35,280 nt of DNA, from contig PAUP01000010.1 of NCBI GenBank assembly GCA_002712765.1, positions 1 to 35,280 of the forward strand, read 5' to 3'. A program made the translations under genes and the position numbers. Shown piece after piece: positions 16,872 to 24,767 of this stretch. The number at the start of each line of letters is the position of its first letter. The first letter of the stretch is position 1. The stretch comes from Cytophagaceae bacterium (GTDB taxonomy: Bacteria > Bacteroidota > Bacteroidia > Flavobacteriales > Flavobacteriaceae). Below the pieces are notes generated by a model. That model was not told the origin of the DNA. It searched no databases and saw only the letters and a program-made list of their open reading frames with translations.

Positions 16872-18017
16872 ATGGACATCGATTATTCCCGTAGAATTTT
16901 TGGCTTGGATCTCATGAGGGCTATAGCCATTCTTGGTGTACTAGGCTCTCATATTCTTTGGATTTTTCCAGAGGCCAATAGTGGATGGCTTGTGTATATC
17001 TTACAATTTGGTGGGGTGATGGGTGTTGAGCTTTTTTTTGTTCTTAGTGGCTTTTTGATAGGTCGCATACTCTTACGCCATTTTGTAAATCCACAATTTC
17101 ACAAGGGTCATTTTAACTATTTTCTAGTGAGAAGATGGTTTAGAACATTGCCCAATTATTATGCAGTCTTATTACTCAATATCCTTCTTGTAACTGCGAT
17201 AGGGCGTGAGTTGCCAGATACGATTGCGCGTTATTTTGGTTTTTTGCAAAATTTCTTCTCTGGGATGGATATATTCTTTACAGAATCCTGGAGCCTACCT
17301 ATAGAAGAGTTTGCTTATATCATTGGTCCTGTACTATTGTTGCTTGCTGTTAGCGCTTTCGCGAAAGCAAAAAGAGAAACACTCTTCTTGGTAGTAACCC
17401 TTGTTGTCATACTTTTTTTTATTACTACAAAAATTATATACACAACAGGACTCACTGAGATGAGTTTACAGCATTGGAATATAGAGCTTAAAGCTGTGGT
17501 CTGGTATCGCATAGATGCGATTTATTATGGCGTATTGGCAGGCTATATATCAATGATTTATACCAAGCTATGGAAAAAATATGCAGTATTTTGTCTGGTC
17601 TTGGGTATTGGTTTGTTTTTTCTTGTTCAAATAGTAATGACCCTCAAACAATGGACACCAGAAAGTAATCCTTGGTTTTGGTATGTCGCTTATTTGCCGC
17701 TAATGTCTATGATTTATAGTCTTTTTTTGCCAGCCTTGAGTCAATGGAAAACGCAACCTACGTTTTTAGGTAAAACCATTACGATCATTAGTCTAATATC
17801 CTATGCTATTTATCTTTTGCACTATGGGATCATCTTACAAACCTTGCGTTGGATATGGCCTATAGAAACATTGACCACATCTACAAAGGCAATCTATGTT
17901 GTAGTGTATCTCGTCTTGGTATTTGGGCTCTCTTATTTGTGGTATCGTTATTACGAAAAACCCATGATGGATATTAGAGATAAACCCTATATTAAAAGTC
18001 GTTTTAGCAGGCCATGA
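16872..18017 (+). CDS. Membrane acyltransferase (acyltransferase 3 / OafA-like)
   Basis: Predicted 381-residue polytopic protein with about ten membrane segments. The N-terminus RRIFGLDLMRAIAILGVLGSH contains the family R-x10-H pattern, followed by GVELFFVLSGFLIGRIL and SWSLPIEEFAYIIGP. This family transfers acyl groups (often acetyl) to cell-surface sugars, lipids or peptides in the inner membrane. The substrate is unknown. It probably shares a transcript with the receptor upstream (28-base gap). The palindrome at 17355-17368 encodes SAFAKAK at the end of a membrane segment. Confidence 0.85.
   Translation: MDIDYSRRIFGLDLMRAIAILGVLGSHILWIFPEANSGWLVYILQFGGVMGVELFFVLSGFLIGRILLRHFVNPQFHKGHFNYFLVRRWFRTLPNYYAVLLLNILLVTAIGRELPDTIARYFGFLQNFFSGMDIFFTESWSLPIEEFAYIIGPVLLLLAVSAFAKAKRETLFLVVTLVVILFFITTKIIYTTGLTEMSLQHWNIELKAVVWYRIDAIYYGVLAGYISMIYTKLWKKYAVFCLVLGIGLFFLVQIVMTLKQWTPESNPWFWYVAYLPLMSMIYSLFLPALSQWKTQPTFLGKTITIISLISYAIYLLHYGIILQTLRWIWPIETLTTSTKAIYVVVYLVLVFGLSYLWYRYYEKPMMDIRDKPYIKSRFSRP
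17355..17368. repeat. Palindrome GCTTTCGCGAAAGC, copy 4
   Basis: Perfect copy inside the acyltransferase gene, read as Ala-Phe-Ala-Lys-Ala at a membrane-loop boundary. Confidence 0.9.
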
Positions 18018-18026
18018 CCGGGCGTG

Positions 18027-19148
18027 TTAATCAACCCATTCTGCAATAAAAAGATTAGTATCTCTACCGCCCCCATTATTGCGATTGGAAGAAAAGGCCA
18101 GCTTTTTACCGTCATTAGAAAATACCGGAAAGGCATCAAAGGTTTCGCCGTGGGTTACGCGTTCTAAATTCTTACCATCGATATCGATCATGTACAGATT
18201 AAAAGGAAAACCACGCTCTGCCTCAAAGTTGGAAGAGAATAAGATTTTTTTGCCAGAAGGGTGGAAAAAGGGACTCCAGTTGGCATTGCCCAAACGCGTA
18301 AGTTGACGCATATTGGTACCATCGGCATTACAGATAAACAATTCCATTTCGGTAGGCTCGACAAGACCATCGGCAAGTAGGCCTTTATATTTGGCAATGG
18401 CCTCAGGTGTCTTTGGTCGAGAAGATCTAAAGATGAGTTGTGTGCCGTCTGGAGAGAAAAACGCCCCGCCATCATATCCTAACTCGTCTGTAATTTGCTT
18501 TTTATCACTACCATCAATGTTCATAGTCCAGAGTTCTAAATCTCCGCTTCGGGTAGAAGTAAAAACAATTTTATCACCTTTAGGAGATACTGTAGCCTCA
18601 GCGTCATAACCTGGTTCTTTGGTTAATTGATCTATGATATTGCCCTCAAGATCTGAAACAAAAATGTCAAAAGAGTCATAAACTGGCCAGACGTAATTGC
18701 CGTTTTTACGCAAGGGTACCTCAGGACATTCTTTATTGGCTAGGTGAGTAGAACCGTAAACAAAACTCTTGTTGTCTGGCAGGAAATAAGCGCAGGTGGT
18801 ACGCCCCATACCAGTACTAATCATAGGGGGTTGGCTAGATTTAAAAGTCTGACCTACATCCATTAAAAACATTTGATCACAACCTACACCCCAGTCTTTA
18901 AAATTGGATTGAAAAATCATTTGCTTATCGTCAAAACTCCAGTAAGCCTCAGCATTGTCTCCGCCAAATGTTACTTGCTGGATGCTTTTAAAGTGTTTCT
19001 CTTCAGGATAGATCAAGGTATCATTGGTAATGCCAATGGCTGTATCTTCTTGGGCACTGTTATCAGTGGTTGTAGGATTGTTTTTTTGTTCAGATTCTCC
19101 ACAAGAATATAAAAAGCAACAAAGGATAAAGAGTGAAAAATATTTCAT
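18027..19148 (-). CDS. TolB-like PD40 beta-propeller lipoprotein
   Basis: Predicted 373 residues. The signal peptide ends in CFLYSC (Cys16, lipobox). The mature part contains several PD40/WD40-like blades with the repeated pattern SPDGTQLIFRSSR, SPKGDKIVFTSTRSGDLELW, HPSGKKILFSSNFEAERG and SNDGKKLAFSSNRN. Such propellers occur in TolB and in the N-terminal domains of S9 peptidases, but no peptidase domain is present. The role is probably periplasmic binding or scaffolding. It is divergent from the M28 peptidase gene with only 43 bases between the starts, and a CAAAAATA (TATTTTTG on the minus strand, 19174-19181) is a plausible -7 box. Function beyond the fold is unknown. Confidence 0.8.
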   Translation of the reverse strand: MKYFSLFILCCFLYSCGESEQKNNPTTTDNSAQEDTAIGITNDTLIYPEEKHFKSIQQVTFGGDNAEAYWSFDDKQMIFQSNFKDWGVGCDQMFLMDVGQTFKSSQPPMISTGMGRTTCAYFLPDNKSFVYGSTHLANKECPEVPLRKNGNYVWPVYDSFDIFVSDLEGNIIDQLTKEPGYDAEATVSPKGDKIVFTSTRSGDLELWTMNIDGSDKKQITDELGYDGGAFFSPDGTQLIFRSSRPKTPEAIAKYKGLLADGLVEPTEMELFICNADGTNMRQLTRLGNANWSPFFHPSGKKILFSSNFEAERGFPFNLYMIDIDGKNLERVTHGETFDAFPVFSNDGKKLAFSSNRNNGGGRDTNLFIAEWVD

Positions 19149-19191
19149 ACGATTAGAAATGATTAATTTTGCTCAAAAATACAGTTATTTT

Positions 19192-20451
19192 ATGAAAAAT
19201 ATAATTCTGATTTTGACCATAGTTGGGTTGCTTTCTTGTAAGGAGGAACAACAGCTTGATATACGTATGCAAGACGATGTCGCCTTTCTGGCGAGTGACG
19301 ATTTAATGGGTCGCGAGACAGGAACAGCTGGAGAAATTAAAGCAGCTCAATATATCGCCAAACGCTTTGAAGATCTTGGATTATCACCCAAGGGTAGTGC
19401 TGCAGGTTTTACACAGACCTTTAGCTTTAGTCCTAAAAAAGATCCGCATAGTGATCCAGAATTTAAGGATGGTAGCGCTAAGAGTGATACAAGGGTAGAA
19501 GGAGAAATGATAACCGGAACTAACGTCATAGGGTATTGGGACAACAAGGCGCCTACCACTGTTGTTATTGGAGCTCATTATGATCACTTAGGCATGGGTG
19601 GTGAAGGTTCATTGTATAGAGAAGGTGAGGCTATTCACAATGGTGCCGATGACAATGCTAGTGGGGTAGCTGTGATGTTACAACTTGCCAAAGATTTACA
19701 AGCACCGCAATATACTGGAAACAATTACTTGTTTATTGGATTTTCTGGAGAAGAAATGGGGTTATTAGGATCTAATTATTTTACTAAAAATCCAACTATT
19801 GACCTTTCCAAAGTCAATTATATGATCAATATGGATATGGTAGGCAGGCTAAATAATGAGAAAGCCCTCGCAGTACACGGTTTAGGTACTTCGCCTATTT
19901 GGAATCAAACGGTCTTTGCGGCCAATGATGTCTTTACCCTAGCCGAACATCAAAGTGGTGTCGGGCCTTCAGATCACACCTCTTTTTACTTAAATGACAT
20001 TCCTGTATTGCATTTTTTTACTGGACAGCATGATGACTATCACAAACCTGGCGATGATGCAGAAAAGCTCAATTACGAAGGCATGCAGGCCATAAAGACT
20101 TATATACAAGCTATTATCAAAGAGCTGGATGATAATGGTAAAATAAAATTTACCAAAACCAAAGATGAAAGTGCTGCGGTACCCAGTTTTAAAGTAGGGT
20201 TGGGTGTAGTGCCAGATTACTTATATTCAGGGCCCGGTATGCGAATTGACGGTGTGAGTGAAGGTAAAGCTGCACAAAATGCAGATTTGAAAAAAGGAGA
20301 TATCGTCATAAAAATGGGTGACAGTCTGGTAACTGATATGATGAGCTATATGCGTGTGCTGTCTACCTTTGATCAGGGCGATACCACCACGGTAATAGTT
20401 AAAAGAGACGGAGCCGAAATTGAGAAACAAGTGCAGTTTGTAAAAGATTAA
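19192..20451 (+). CDS. M28 family metallopeptidase lipoprotein with C-terminal PDZ domain
   Basis: Predicted 419 residues from the ATG at 19192; the longer frame back to 19024 runs over the divergent gene and lacks a signal peptide at its start. The signal sequence ends VGLLSC (Cys16). The di-zinc site is complete: HYDHLG (His about 129), GADDNASG (Asp about 153), SGEEMGLLGS (Glu pair about 187-188), NMDMVGR and DYHKPGDD. A PDZ domain occupies about residues 325-419. The product is probably an aminopeptidase anchored in the periplasm or outer membrane. dusB follows after 5 bases, so the two may be co-transcribed though functionally unrelated. Confidence 0.9.
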   Translation: MKNIILILTIVGLLSCKEEQQLDIRMQDDVAFLASDDLMGRETGTAGEIKAAQYIAKRFEDLGLSPKGSAAGFTQTFSFSPKKDPHSDPEFKDGSAKSDTRVEGEMITGTNVIGYWDNKAPTTVVIGAHYDHLGMGGEGSLYREGEAIHNGADDNASGVAVMLQLAKDLQAPQYTGNNYLFIGFSGEEMGLLGSNYFTKNPTIDLSKVNYMINMDMVGRLNNEKALAVHGLGTSPIWNQTVFAANDVFTLAEHQSGVGPSDHTSFYLNDIPVLHFFTGQHDDYHKPGDDAEKLNYEGMQAIKTYIQAIIKELDDNGKIKFTKTKDESAAVPSFKVGLGVVPDYLYSGPGMRIDGVSEGKAAQNADLKKGDIVIKMGDSLVTDMMSYMRVLSTFDQGDTTTVIVKRDGAEIEKQVQFVKD

Positions 20452-20456
20452 GGCTT

Positions 20457-21449
20457 ATGGCAAAAATAGGAGACATAGACGTAGGAGAATTTCCGCTATT
20501 GCTCGCACCCATGGAAGATGTGAGTGACCCACCTTTTCGTGCCTTGTGCAAAGAGCAGGGCGCCGATGTGGTTTATACCGAATTTATCTCAAGCGAAGGT
20601 CTGATCAGAGACGCTGCCAAAAGTGTCATGAAATTGGATATTTATGAAAAAGAACGCCCGGTAGGGATACAGATTTTTGGAGCCAATCTGGACGCTATGC
20701 TCAAAAGCGTAGAGATTGTAGAGGCTAGTGGGCCAGATATCATCGATATCAATTTTGGATGTCCTGTAAAAAAGGTGGTCTCCAAGGGTGCTGGGGCTGG
20801 TATCTTAAAGGATATTGATTTGATGGTAAGTCTCACAAAGGCCATGGTCGAGCATACTCAACTTCCTGTCACGGTCAAAACACGCTTGGGTTGGGATCAC
20901 GATAGTATTCGTATCGTTGAGGTGGCAGAGCGGCTTCAAGATGTGGGCTGTGCAGCCATTTCTATCCACGGTCGTACGCGTGCCCAAATGTATAAAGGCG
21001 ATGCCAATTGGGAGCCTATAGCCCAAGTAAAGAACAATCCGCGTATGCATATCCCAGTTTTTGGAAATGGAGATGTCAATACCCCAGAGCGCGCTGTAGA
21101 AATGCGTGATAAATTCGGGCTAGACGGCGCTATGATAGGTCGGGCAAGTATTGGCTATCCGTGGTTTTTTAAGGAAGTCAAACACTATATAGAAACGGGA
21201 ACTCATTTAGCCCCGCCTACCTTAGAGCAACGCTTAGAGGCCGCCAGGAGGCATCTGGAAATGTCTATTGCTTGGAAAGGCGAAACCTTAGGCGTTTTTG
21301 AAACCCGAAGACATTATACCAACTATTTTAGAGGCATTCCGCATTTTAAAGAATACCGTATGAAATTGGTGACCAGCGATCGCAGTGAGGACGTATTTGC
21401 GGCTATGGATTTGATTGGAGAAAAATTTGCAGGCTATACTTTTGCCTAA
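20457..21449 (+). CDS. dusB: tRNA-dihydrouridine synthase (DusB-like)
   Basis: Predicted 330 residues, a typical length. FMN-binding TIM barrel starting PLLLAPMEDVSDPPFR. The catalytic Cys102 is in DINFGCPVKKV, followed by the GAGAGIL segment, TVKTRLGWD, SIHGRTRAQMY and the FMN-phosphate motif GNGDV...GRASIGYPW. It reduces uridines in the D loop of tRNA. Its stop codon directly abuts the stop of the convergent permease gene (next base), with no terminator visible between them. Confidence 0.94.
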   Translation: MAKIGDIDVGEFPLLLAPMEDVSDPPFRALCKEQGADVVYTEFISSEGLIRDAAKSVMKLDIYEKERPVGIQIFGANLDAMLKSVEIVEASGPDIIDINFGCPVKKVVSKGAGAGILKDIDLMVSLTKAMVEHTQLPVTVKTRLGWDHDSIRIVEVAERLQDVGCAAISIHGRTRAQMYKGDANWEPIAQVKNNPRMHIPVFGNGDVNTPERAVEMRDKFGLDGAMIGRASIGYPWFFKEVKHYIETGTHLAPPTLEQRLEAARRHLEMSIAWKGETLGVFETRRHYTNYFRGIPHFKEYRMKLVTSDRSEDVFAAMDLIGEKFAGYTFA

Positions 21450-22652
21450 TCAAAGATTGTCGATCATACGCTGATTGATCCGGCTAGCCGCCAATCTTGA
21501 AGCGATAAGCCCCAAAGCTAAAATGAGCAGGTAAATAATCAAAAGATTGCCCACTTCTACCTTCATAGGCCAGGGTAGGGTTGCGGTAATCATCTTGAGT
21601 GAAAACGTTTGTTGAAGATAGGCAATCAGTAGTCCTATGAGCATGCCTATCACACCCCCAATCACTATAATCAAAGCACCTTGTAAGAAAAAAGTCATTC
21701 TAATCTCTTTGAGCGAAGCGCCTAGATCAGAAAGTGTTTTTATATTTCTTTTTTTGTCAAGTATGTTAATAATCATGCTTCCTACAAAACTAAAAAGTGC
21801 AATGATCAAAATAAGGGTGCACACAAAATAAAGCATCAGATTCTCTGTGTTGAGCATTTTGTGTAAAGCATCATTGAGTTGGATGCGATTTTTGATCAGC
21901 ATAGGGTCTTTAAAAAGTCCGGCAACTGCCTGGCGTATTTGATTTTCATCGGCAGTAGGACTCAGTTTAAGGTCTATACTGCTAATGCGATCGGCGGGAT
22001 AGTCCAAGAGTTTACCCACAAAATCAATATTGCCAAAAATGTGATCCTGGCTTATTTCTCCTGCCTCAAAAATACCACTAGCAACCGCCTTACTCGAGTT
22101 AAAATCTTGGGTAGGGTCTGTGCTCAAACCTTTGCCAGGTTTGGGAACGAGGATGGTCATAAGGTTGCGGTAATCGCCTATGCCTAAAGATAAATTGCGG
22201 GCAACTCCAGAGCCAATAGCAAAGGCGGGTTCGCCTACTTCTGGCCATTGACCCCATTGCACTGTAGTGTCAACAGGATTAACACGCGTGTAGCGCTCGT
22301 CTACCCCTTTCATAAAGGCCAAATGGGTTTTGCCTTTGAACTCTAAATAGGCGCGTTCTTCGATCACCAAAGTGTATTGGTCTATGCCCGTTATTTTTTT
22401 TAGGGAAGCTTCCTGATTGGCATCAAAGACAAAGGTTTTTCCTTGCTCTGGTAAGATTTTTAAATCGGGATCAATCACAGAGGTAATGGACAAATTAAAT
22501 TCTTTTATCCCCGAAAATCCAGAGAGCACCACAACCAAGACTGCCGTCACTATAACGATAAGAAAGATAGAAACCGCTGTAATGATGTTTACAGCATTTG
22601 TGCTACTTTTTGAAAATAAATATCGCTTGGCAATGTAGAGCGGAAATCCCAC
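21450..22652 (-). CDS. FtsX/LolC-type ABC transporter permease, GTG start
   Basis: Predicted 400 residues with the MacB/LolE architecture: an N-terminal YIAKRYLFS segment, a membrane helix (about 22-46), a periplasmic domain (about 47-265) and three membrane helices near the C-terminus. The last region includes the GASLKEIRMTFFLQGALI segment typical of FtsX domains. It probably transports lipoproteins or another envelope substrate with an ATPase encoded elsewhere (none is in this window). The start is GTG at 22652, immediately after the rbfA stop codon TAA with no intervening base; the frame is closed upstream by that same TAA. Translational coupling is likely. Confidence 0.86.
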   Translation of the reverse strand: MGFPLYIAKRYLFSKSSTNAVNIITAVSIFLIVIVTAVLVVVLSGFSGIKEFNLSITSVIDPDLKILPEQGKTFVFDANQEASLKKITGIDQYTLVIEERAYLEFKGKTHLAFMKGVDERYTRVNPVDTTVQWGQWPEVGEPAFAIGSGVARNLSLGIGDYRNLMTILVPKPGKGLSTDPTQDFNSSKAVASGIFEAGEISQDHIFGNIDFVGKLLDYPADRISSIDLKLSPTADENQIRQAVAGLFKDPMLIKNRIQLNDALHKMLNTENLMLYFVCTLILIIALFSFVGSMIINILDKKRNIKTLSDLGASLKEIRMTFFLQGALIIVIGGVIGMLIGLLIAYLQQTFSLKMITATLPWPMKVEVGNLLIIYLLILALGLIASRLAASRINQRMIDNL

Positions 22653-23045
22653 TTATGACTTTTTTCTAGGTGACAATAGATCGGGATTCTCAATTGGATT
22701 CTCCCCTTCTTTTAAAGAACGATCAATACCGTCAATATATTCTAGAGAGTCGTCAATATAAAATTGTAGCTCGGGCATACGTCGCAATTGATGTCTGGTG
22801 CGTTGCGAAATTTCATGTCGTATAGTGCTACTGGTCTTTTTGACCTCCTCTAAAATCTGACTCGCCTTATCATTTGGGAATACACTGATGTATACCTTTG
22901 CCGCCGAAAGATCGGTGGGTACTTTTACTTTGGAAACAGAAATGATAATTCCCGTTGTCCCATTATCCCGTAATGCGCCTTGAAGCACTTCTGCTAGGTC
23001 TTTTTGGAGTACTCCGGCTACTTTTTTCTGTCTATTTGTTTCCAT
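22653..23045 (-). CDS. rbfA: Ribosome-binding factor A
   Basis: Predicted 130 residues, with the KH-like RbfA fold: METNRQKKVAGVLQKDLAEVL at the N-terminus, the central DLSAAKVYISVF strand, and RHQLRRMPELQFYIDDSLEY near the C-terminus. It acts in maturation of the 16S rRNA 5' end on the 30S subunit. It is followed without a gap by the permease gene. A TATTTTTG box on the minus strand (23050-23057) lies just upstream of the start, suggesting a short leader. Confidence 0.93.
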   Translation of the reverse strand: METNRQKKVAGVLQKDLAEVLQGALRDNGTTGIIISVSKVKVPTDLSAAKVYISVFPNDKASQILEEVKKTSSTIRHEISQRTRHQLRRMPELQFYIDDSLEYIDGIDRSLKEGENPIENPDLLSPRKKS

Positions 23046-23075
23046 AAGGCAAAAATACGATATTCTGATTTGTGT

Positions 23076-23083
23076 TACTTTTG
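23076..23083 (+). promoter_or_regulatory. -7 box for methylmalonyl-CoA epimerase gene
   Basis: TACTTTTG fits TAnnTTTG; no clear TTG lies 19 bases upstream. The palindrome copy at 23100-23113 would fall in the predicted leader. Confidence 0.4.
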
Positions 23084-23099
23084 TTTTGATTAGAATCTC

Positions 23100-23113
23100 G
23101 CTTTCGCGAAAGC
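23100..23113. repeat. Palindrome GCTTTCGCGAAAGC, copy 5 (intergenic)
   Basis: The only copy outside a gene, in the 92-base divergent gap between rbfA and mce. Here the palindrome extends to 16 bp (CGCTTTCGCGAAAGCG, 23099-23114). Confidence 0.9.
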
Positions 23114-23137
23114 GGAATCACCCAAAATCACATTAAC

Positions 23138-23536
23138 ATGGATAAAATTGAACATATTGGTATCGCTGTGAAGGATATAGAAGCCTCCAATGAGATATAT
23201 ACAAATTTGCTAGGGGAAGGACCATATAAGATGGAAGAAGTGCTAACAGAAGGCGTGCGCACCTCTTTTTTTAAGACTGGACCTAATAAAATTGAGCTGC
23301 TTGAAGCTACAGATGACGCGAGTCCTATTGCTAAATTCATAAAAAAGCGGGGGGAAGGCATCCATCACATCGCTTTTTCCGTAAATGATATTGAAGCCGA
23401 AATGCAACGATTAAAAAATGAAGGATTTGTGCTATTAAATGACAAGCCGAAAAAAGGAGCCGACAATAAGTGGGTTGCCTTTGTTCATCCCAAAACGACT
23501 TCTGGTGTTTTAGTAGAACTTTGCCAAGAAAGATGA
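23138..23536 (+). CDS. mce: Methylmalonyl-CoA epimerase
   Basis: Predicted 132 residues, a VOC-superfamily protein of the usual epimerase length. Metal ligands are visible: His in KIEHIGIAVKD near the N-terminus, His in GIHHIAFSVND at the middle, and Glu in LVELCQ at the C-terminus. It interconverts (2R)- and (2S)-methylmalonyl-CoA in propionyl-CoA metabolism, which handles products of Val and Ile breakdown and so may link to the aminotransferase/E1/E2 operon downstream. Confidence 0.9.
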   Translation: MDKIEHIGIAVKDIEASNEIYTNLLGEGPYKMEEVLTEGVRTSFFKTGPNKIELLEATDDASPIAKFIKKRGEGIHHIAFSVNDIEAEMQRLKNEGFVLLNDKPKKGADNKWVAFVHPKTTSGVLVELCQER

Positions 23537-23556
23537 GTTAATGCCAAATAAGTTTG

Positions 23557-23583
23557 TTGGGTAGCGGAATTGTATTAAATTTG
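23557..23583 (+). promoter_or_regulatory. Promoter of tRNA(CAT)
   Basis: TTG (23557-23559), exactly 19 bases, then TAAATTTG (23576-23583). The box is followed by CACCCG, the same as after the tRNA-Val box (TTTGCACCCG in both). Confidence 0.65.
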
Positions 23584-23594
23584 CACCCGTTTTC

Positions 23595-23668
23595 GGTCCC
23601 ATAGCTCAGTTGGTTAGAGCATCTGACTCATAATCAGAGGGTCCTTGGTTCGAGCCCAAGTGGGACCA
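23595..23668 (+). tRNA. tRNA-Met (anticodon CAT; tRNA-Ile2 not excluded)
   Basis: Cloverleaf: acceptor GGTCCCA (23595-23601) with TGGGACC (23661-23667), discriminator A. The D arm is AGCTCAGTTGGTTAGAGC, the anticodon arm TCTGA-CTCATAA-TCAGA, and the T arm contains GGTTCGAGCCC. CCA is not encoded. The acceptor stem starts with a G-C pair and lacks the C1 mismatch of initiator tRNA, so it is elongator Met or the TilS-modified Ile2. Confidence 0.94.
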
Positions 23669-23785
23669 CTTTATTTTAATTGGGAATTTATACCACTAAG
23701 TTGTTATATAAGGTATAAAGGAGTTTGATTTGTTTCGGAATGCACAAATCAACCGTGGGAAATTCGCAAAATAGTCCACGAATTT

Positions 23786-23806
23786 GCATTTTTATCGATA
23801 AAATGC
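23786..23806. other. AT-rich hairpin
   Basis: GCATTTT (23786-23792) pairs with AAAATGC (23800-23806) around TATCGAT, itself nearly self-complementary. No T run follows, so it is not a standard terminator. It lies in the 235-base gap between the tRNA and the small PIDGG-tailed gene, which otherwise shows nothing. Confidence 0.4.
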
Positions 23807-23887
23807 GTATTATTGTCGGTGAAGAGCGTAATATGTTAACATACTATTAAGTTGAATTTAGCGTTTAATGCTTAGACTTGACGGTTG

Positions 23888-23895
23888 TACATTTG
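23888..23895 (+). promoter_or_regulatory. -7 box for the small PIDGG-tailed gene
   Basis: TACATTTG fits TAnnTTTG and lies 8 bases before the ATG at 23904. It therefore supports that start over the ATG at 23868, which is upstream of the box. Confidence 0.4.
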
Positions 23896-23903
23896 CAATA
23901 TTT

Positions 23904-24125
23904 ATGAGCCCCTTAATTAAAAAAGTTTACGTAGCGACCTTACTTACGCTGGCAAGTACTTCGGTATTTGCTCAGCAAGCTGCTGGACCGCCGGCTCCAC
24001 GACGCACCTCACCTGTTGGTCTTCCTATGCCTATTGATGGTGGTGTTTGGATGTTGTTGTTTTTGGGTACTGGGCTTGGACTTTGGTTTTACTTAAAAAA
24101 GCGCAAAAAGTCTGTTTCGGCTTAA
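23904..24125 (+). CDS. Small exported protein with PIDGG / membrane helix / basic tail (PID-CTERM-like)
   Basis: Predicted 73 residues. A signal peptide (about 1-22, ending SVFAQ) is followed by a short Pro-rich middle (AAGPPAPRRTSPVGLPM), then PIDGG, a hydrophobic helix of about 17 residues and the basic tail KKRKK. This tripartite C-terminus matches the small Bacteroidota proteins that I recall being named PID-CTERM sorting-domain proteins; I could not check this. It may be a substrate of a membrane transpeptidase or protease, or simply a small membrane protein. The frame starts at 23868, but the signal peptide and a promoter box favour 23904. The stop overlaps the convergent ribE stop by four bases. 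Function is unknown. Confidence 0.7.
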   Translation: MSPLIKKVYVATLLTLASTSVFAQQAAGPPAPRRTSPVGLPMPIDGGVWMLLFLGTGLGLWFYLKKRKKSVSA

Positions 24126-24709
24126 TAGCCTTGTGTAATTCTTTTTACATACTTACCAATTACATCAAATTCTAGATTGACCATAGTGCCTATTTCAAAA
24201 TTTTTAAAACCCGTATGCTCGTAAGTGTAGGGAATGATGGCCACACTAAATCCACCTTCAAATGAATCTACCACGGTAAGACTAACGCCATTTATGGTGA
24301 TAGAGCCCTTTTCGATAGTCACGTTACCCAAGTCTGGATCATAACCAAAAGTATAACGCCAGCTGCCAGAGGCATCTATGATATCGGTACACTTAGCGGT
24401 TTGATCTACGTGGCCTTGTACTATATGGCCATCCAGGCGAGCACCCAAAACCATAGCGCGTTCCAAATTGACCACATCACCTACCTTTAGGGTGGCGAGG
24501 TTGGTTTTTTGTAAGGTTTCCTCAATGGCCGTAACCCTGTACGTATCACTCTGTTTTTCAACCACGGTGAGACAGACGCCATTATGAGCGACACTTTGAT
24601 CAATTTTTAAAGAGGAGGTAAGACGGCTTTTTACCGTAAAATGTACATTTTCACGCTCCTGTGTTATCTCGGTAATCTGGCCTAAATCTTCAATAATTCC
24701 TGTAAACAT
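24122..24709 (-). CDS. ribE: Riboflavin synthase, alpha chain
   Basis: Predicted 195 residues with the two tandem lumazine-binding barrels of the family. The first begins MFTGIIEDLGQITEI (about 1-95, with VAHNGVCLTVVE); the second begins GHIVQGHVDQTAKC (about 96-190, with SITINGVSLTVVD). It makes riboflavin from two 6,7-dimethyl-8-ribityllumazine molecules. The gene is divergent from pdxA with a 58-base gap. Confidence 0.95.
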   Translation of the reverse strand: MFTGIIEDLGQITEITQERENVHFTVKSRLTSSLKIDQSVAHNGVCLTVVEKQSDTYRVTAIEETLQKTNLATLKVGDVVNLERAMVLGARLDGHIVQGHVDQTAKCTDIIDASGSWRYTFGYDPDLGNVTIEKGSITINGVSLTVVDSFEGGFSVAIIPYTYEHTGFKNFEIGTMVNLEFDVIGKYVKRITQGY

Positions 24710-24767
24710 GAATGATTTTTATTTGGTTACTTTTGTGTGGTAAAAATACGAAACCTCTGGCTACACT

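Noticed and set aside
19024-19191. N-terminal extension of the M28 peptidase
   Set aside because: It would overlap the divergent lipoprotein gene and bury the lipoprotein signal peptide, which starts at 19192.
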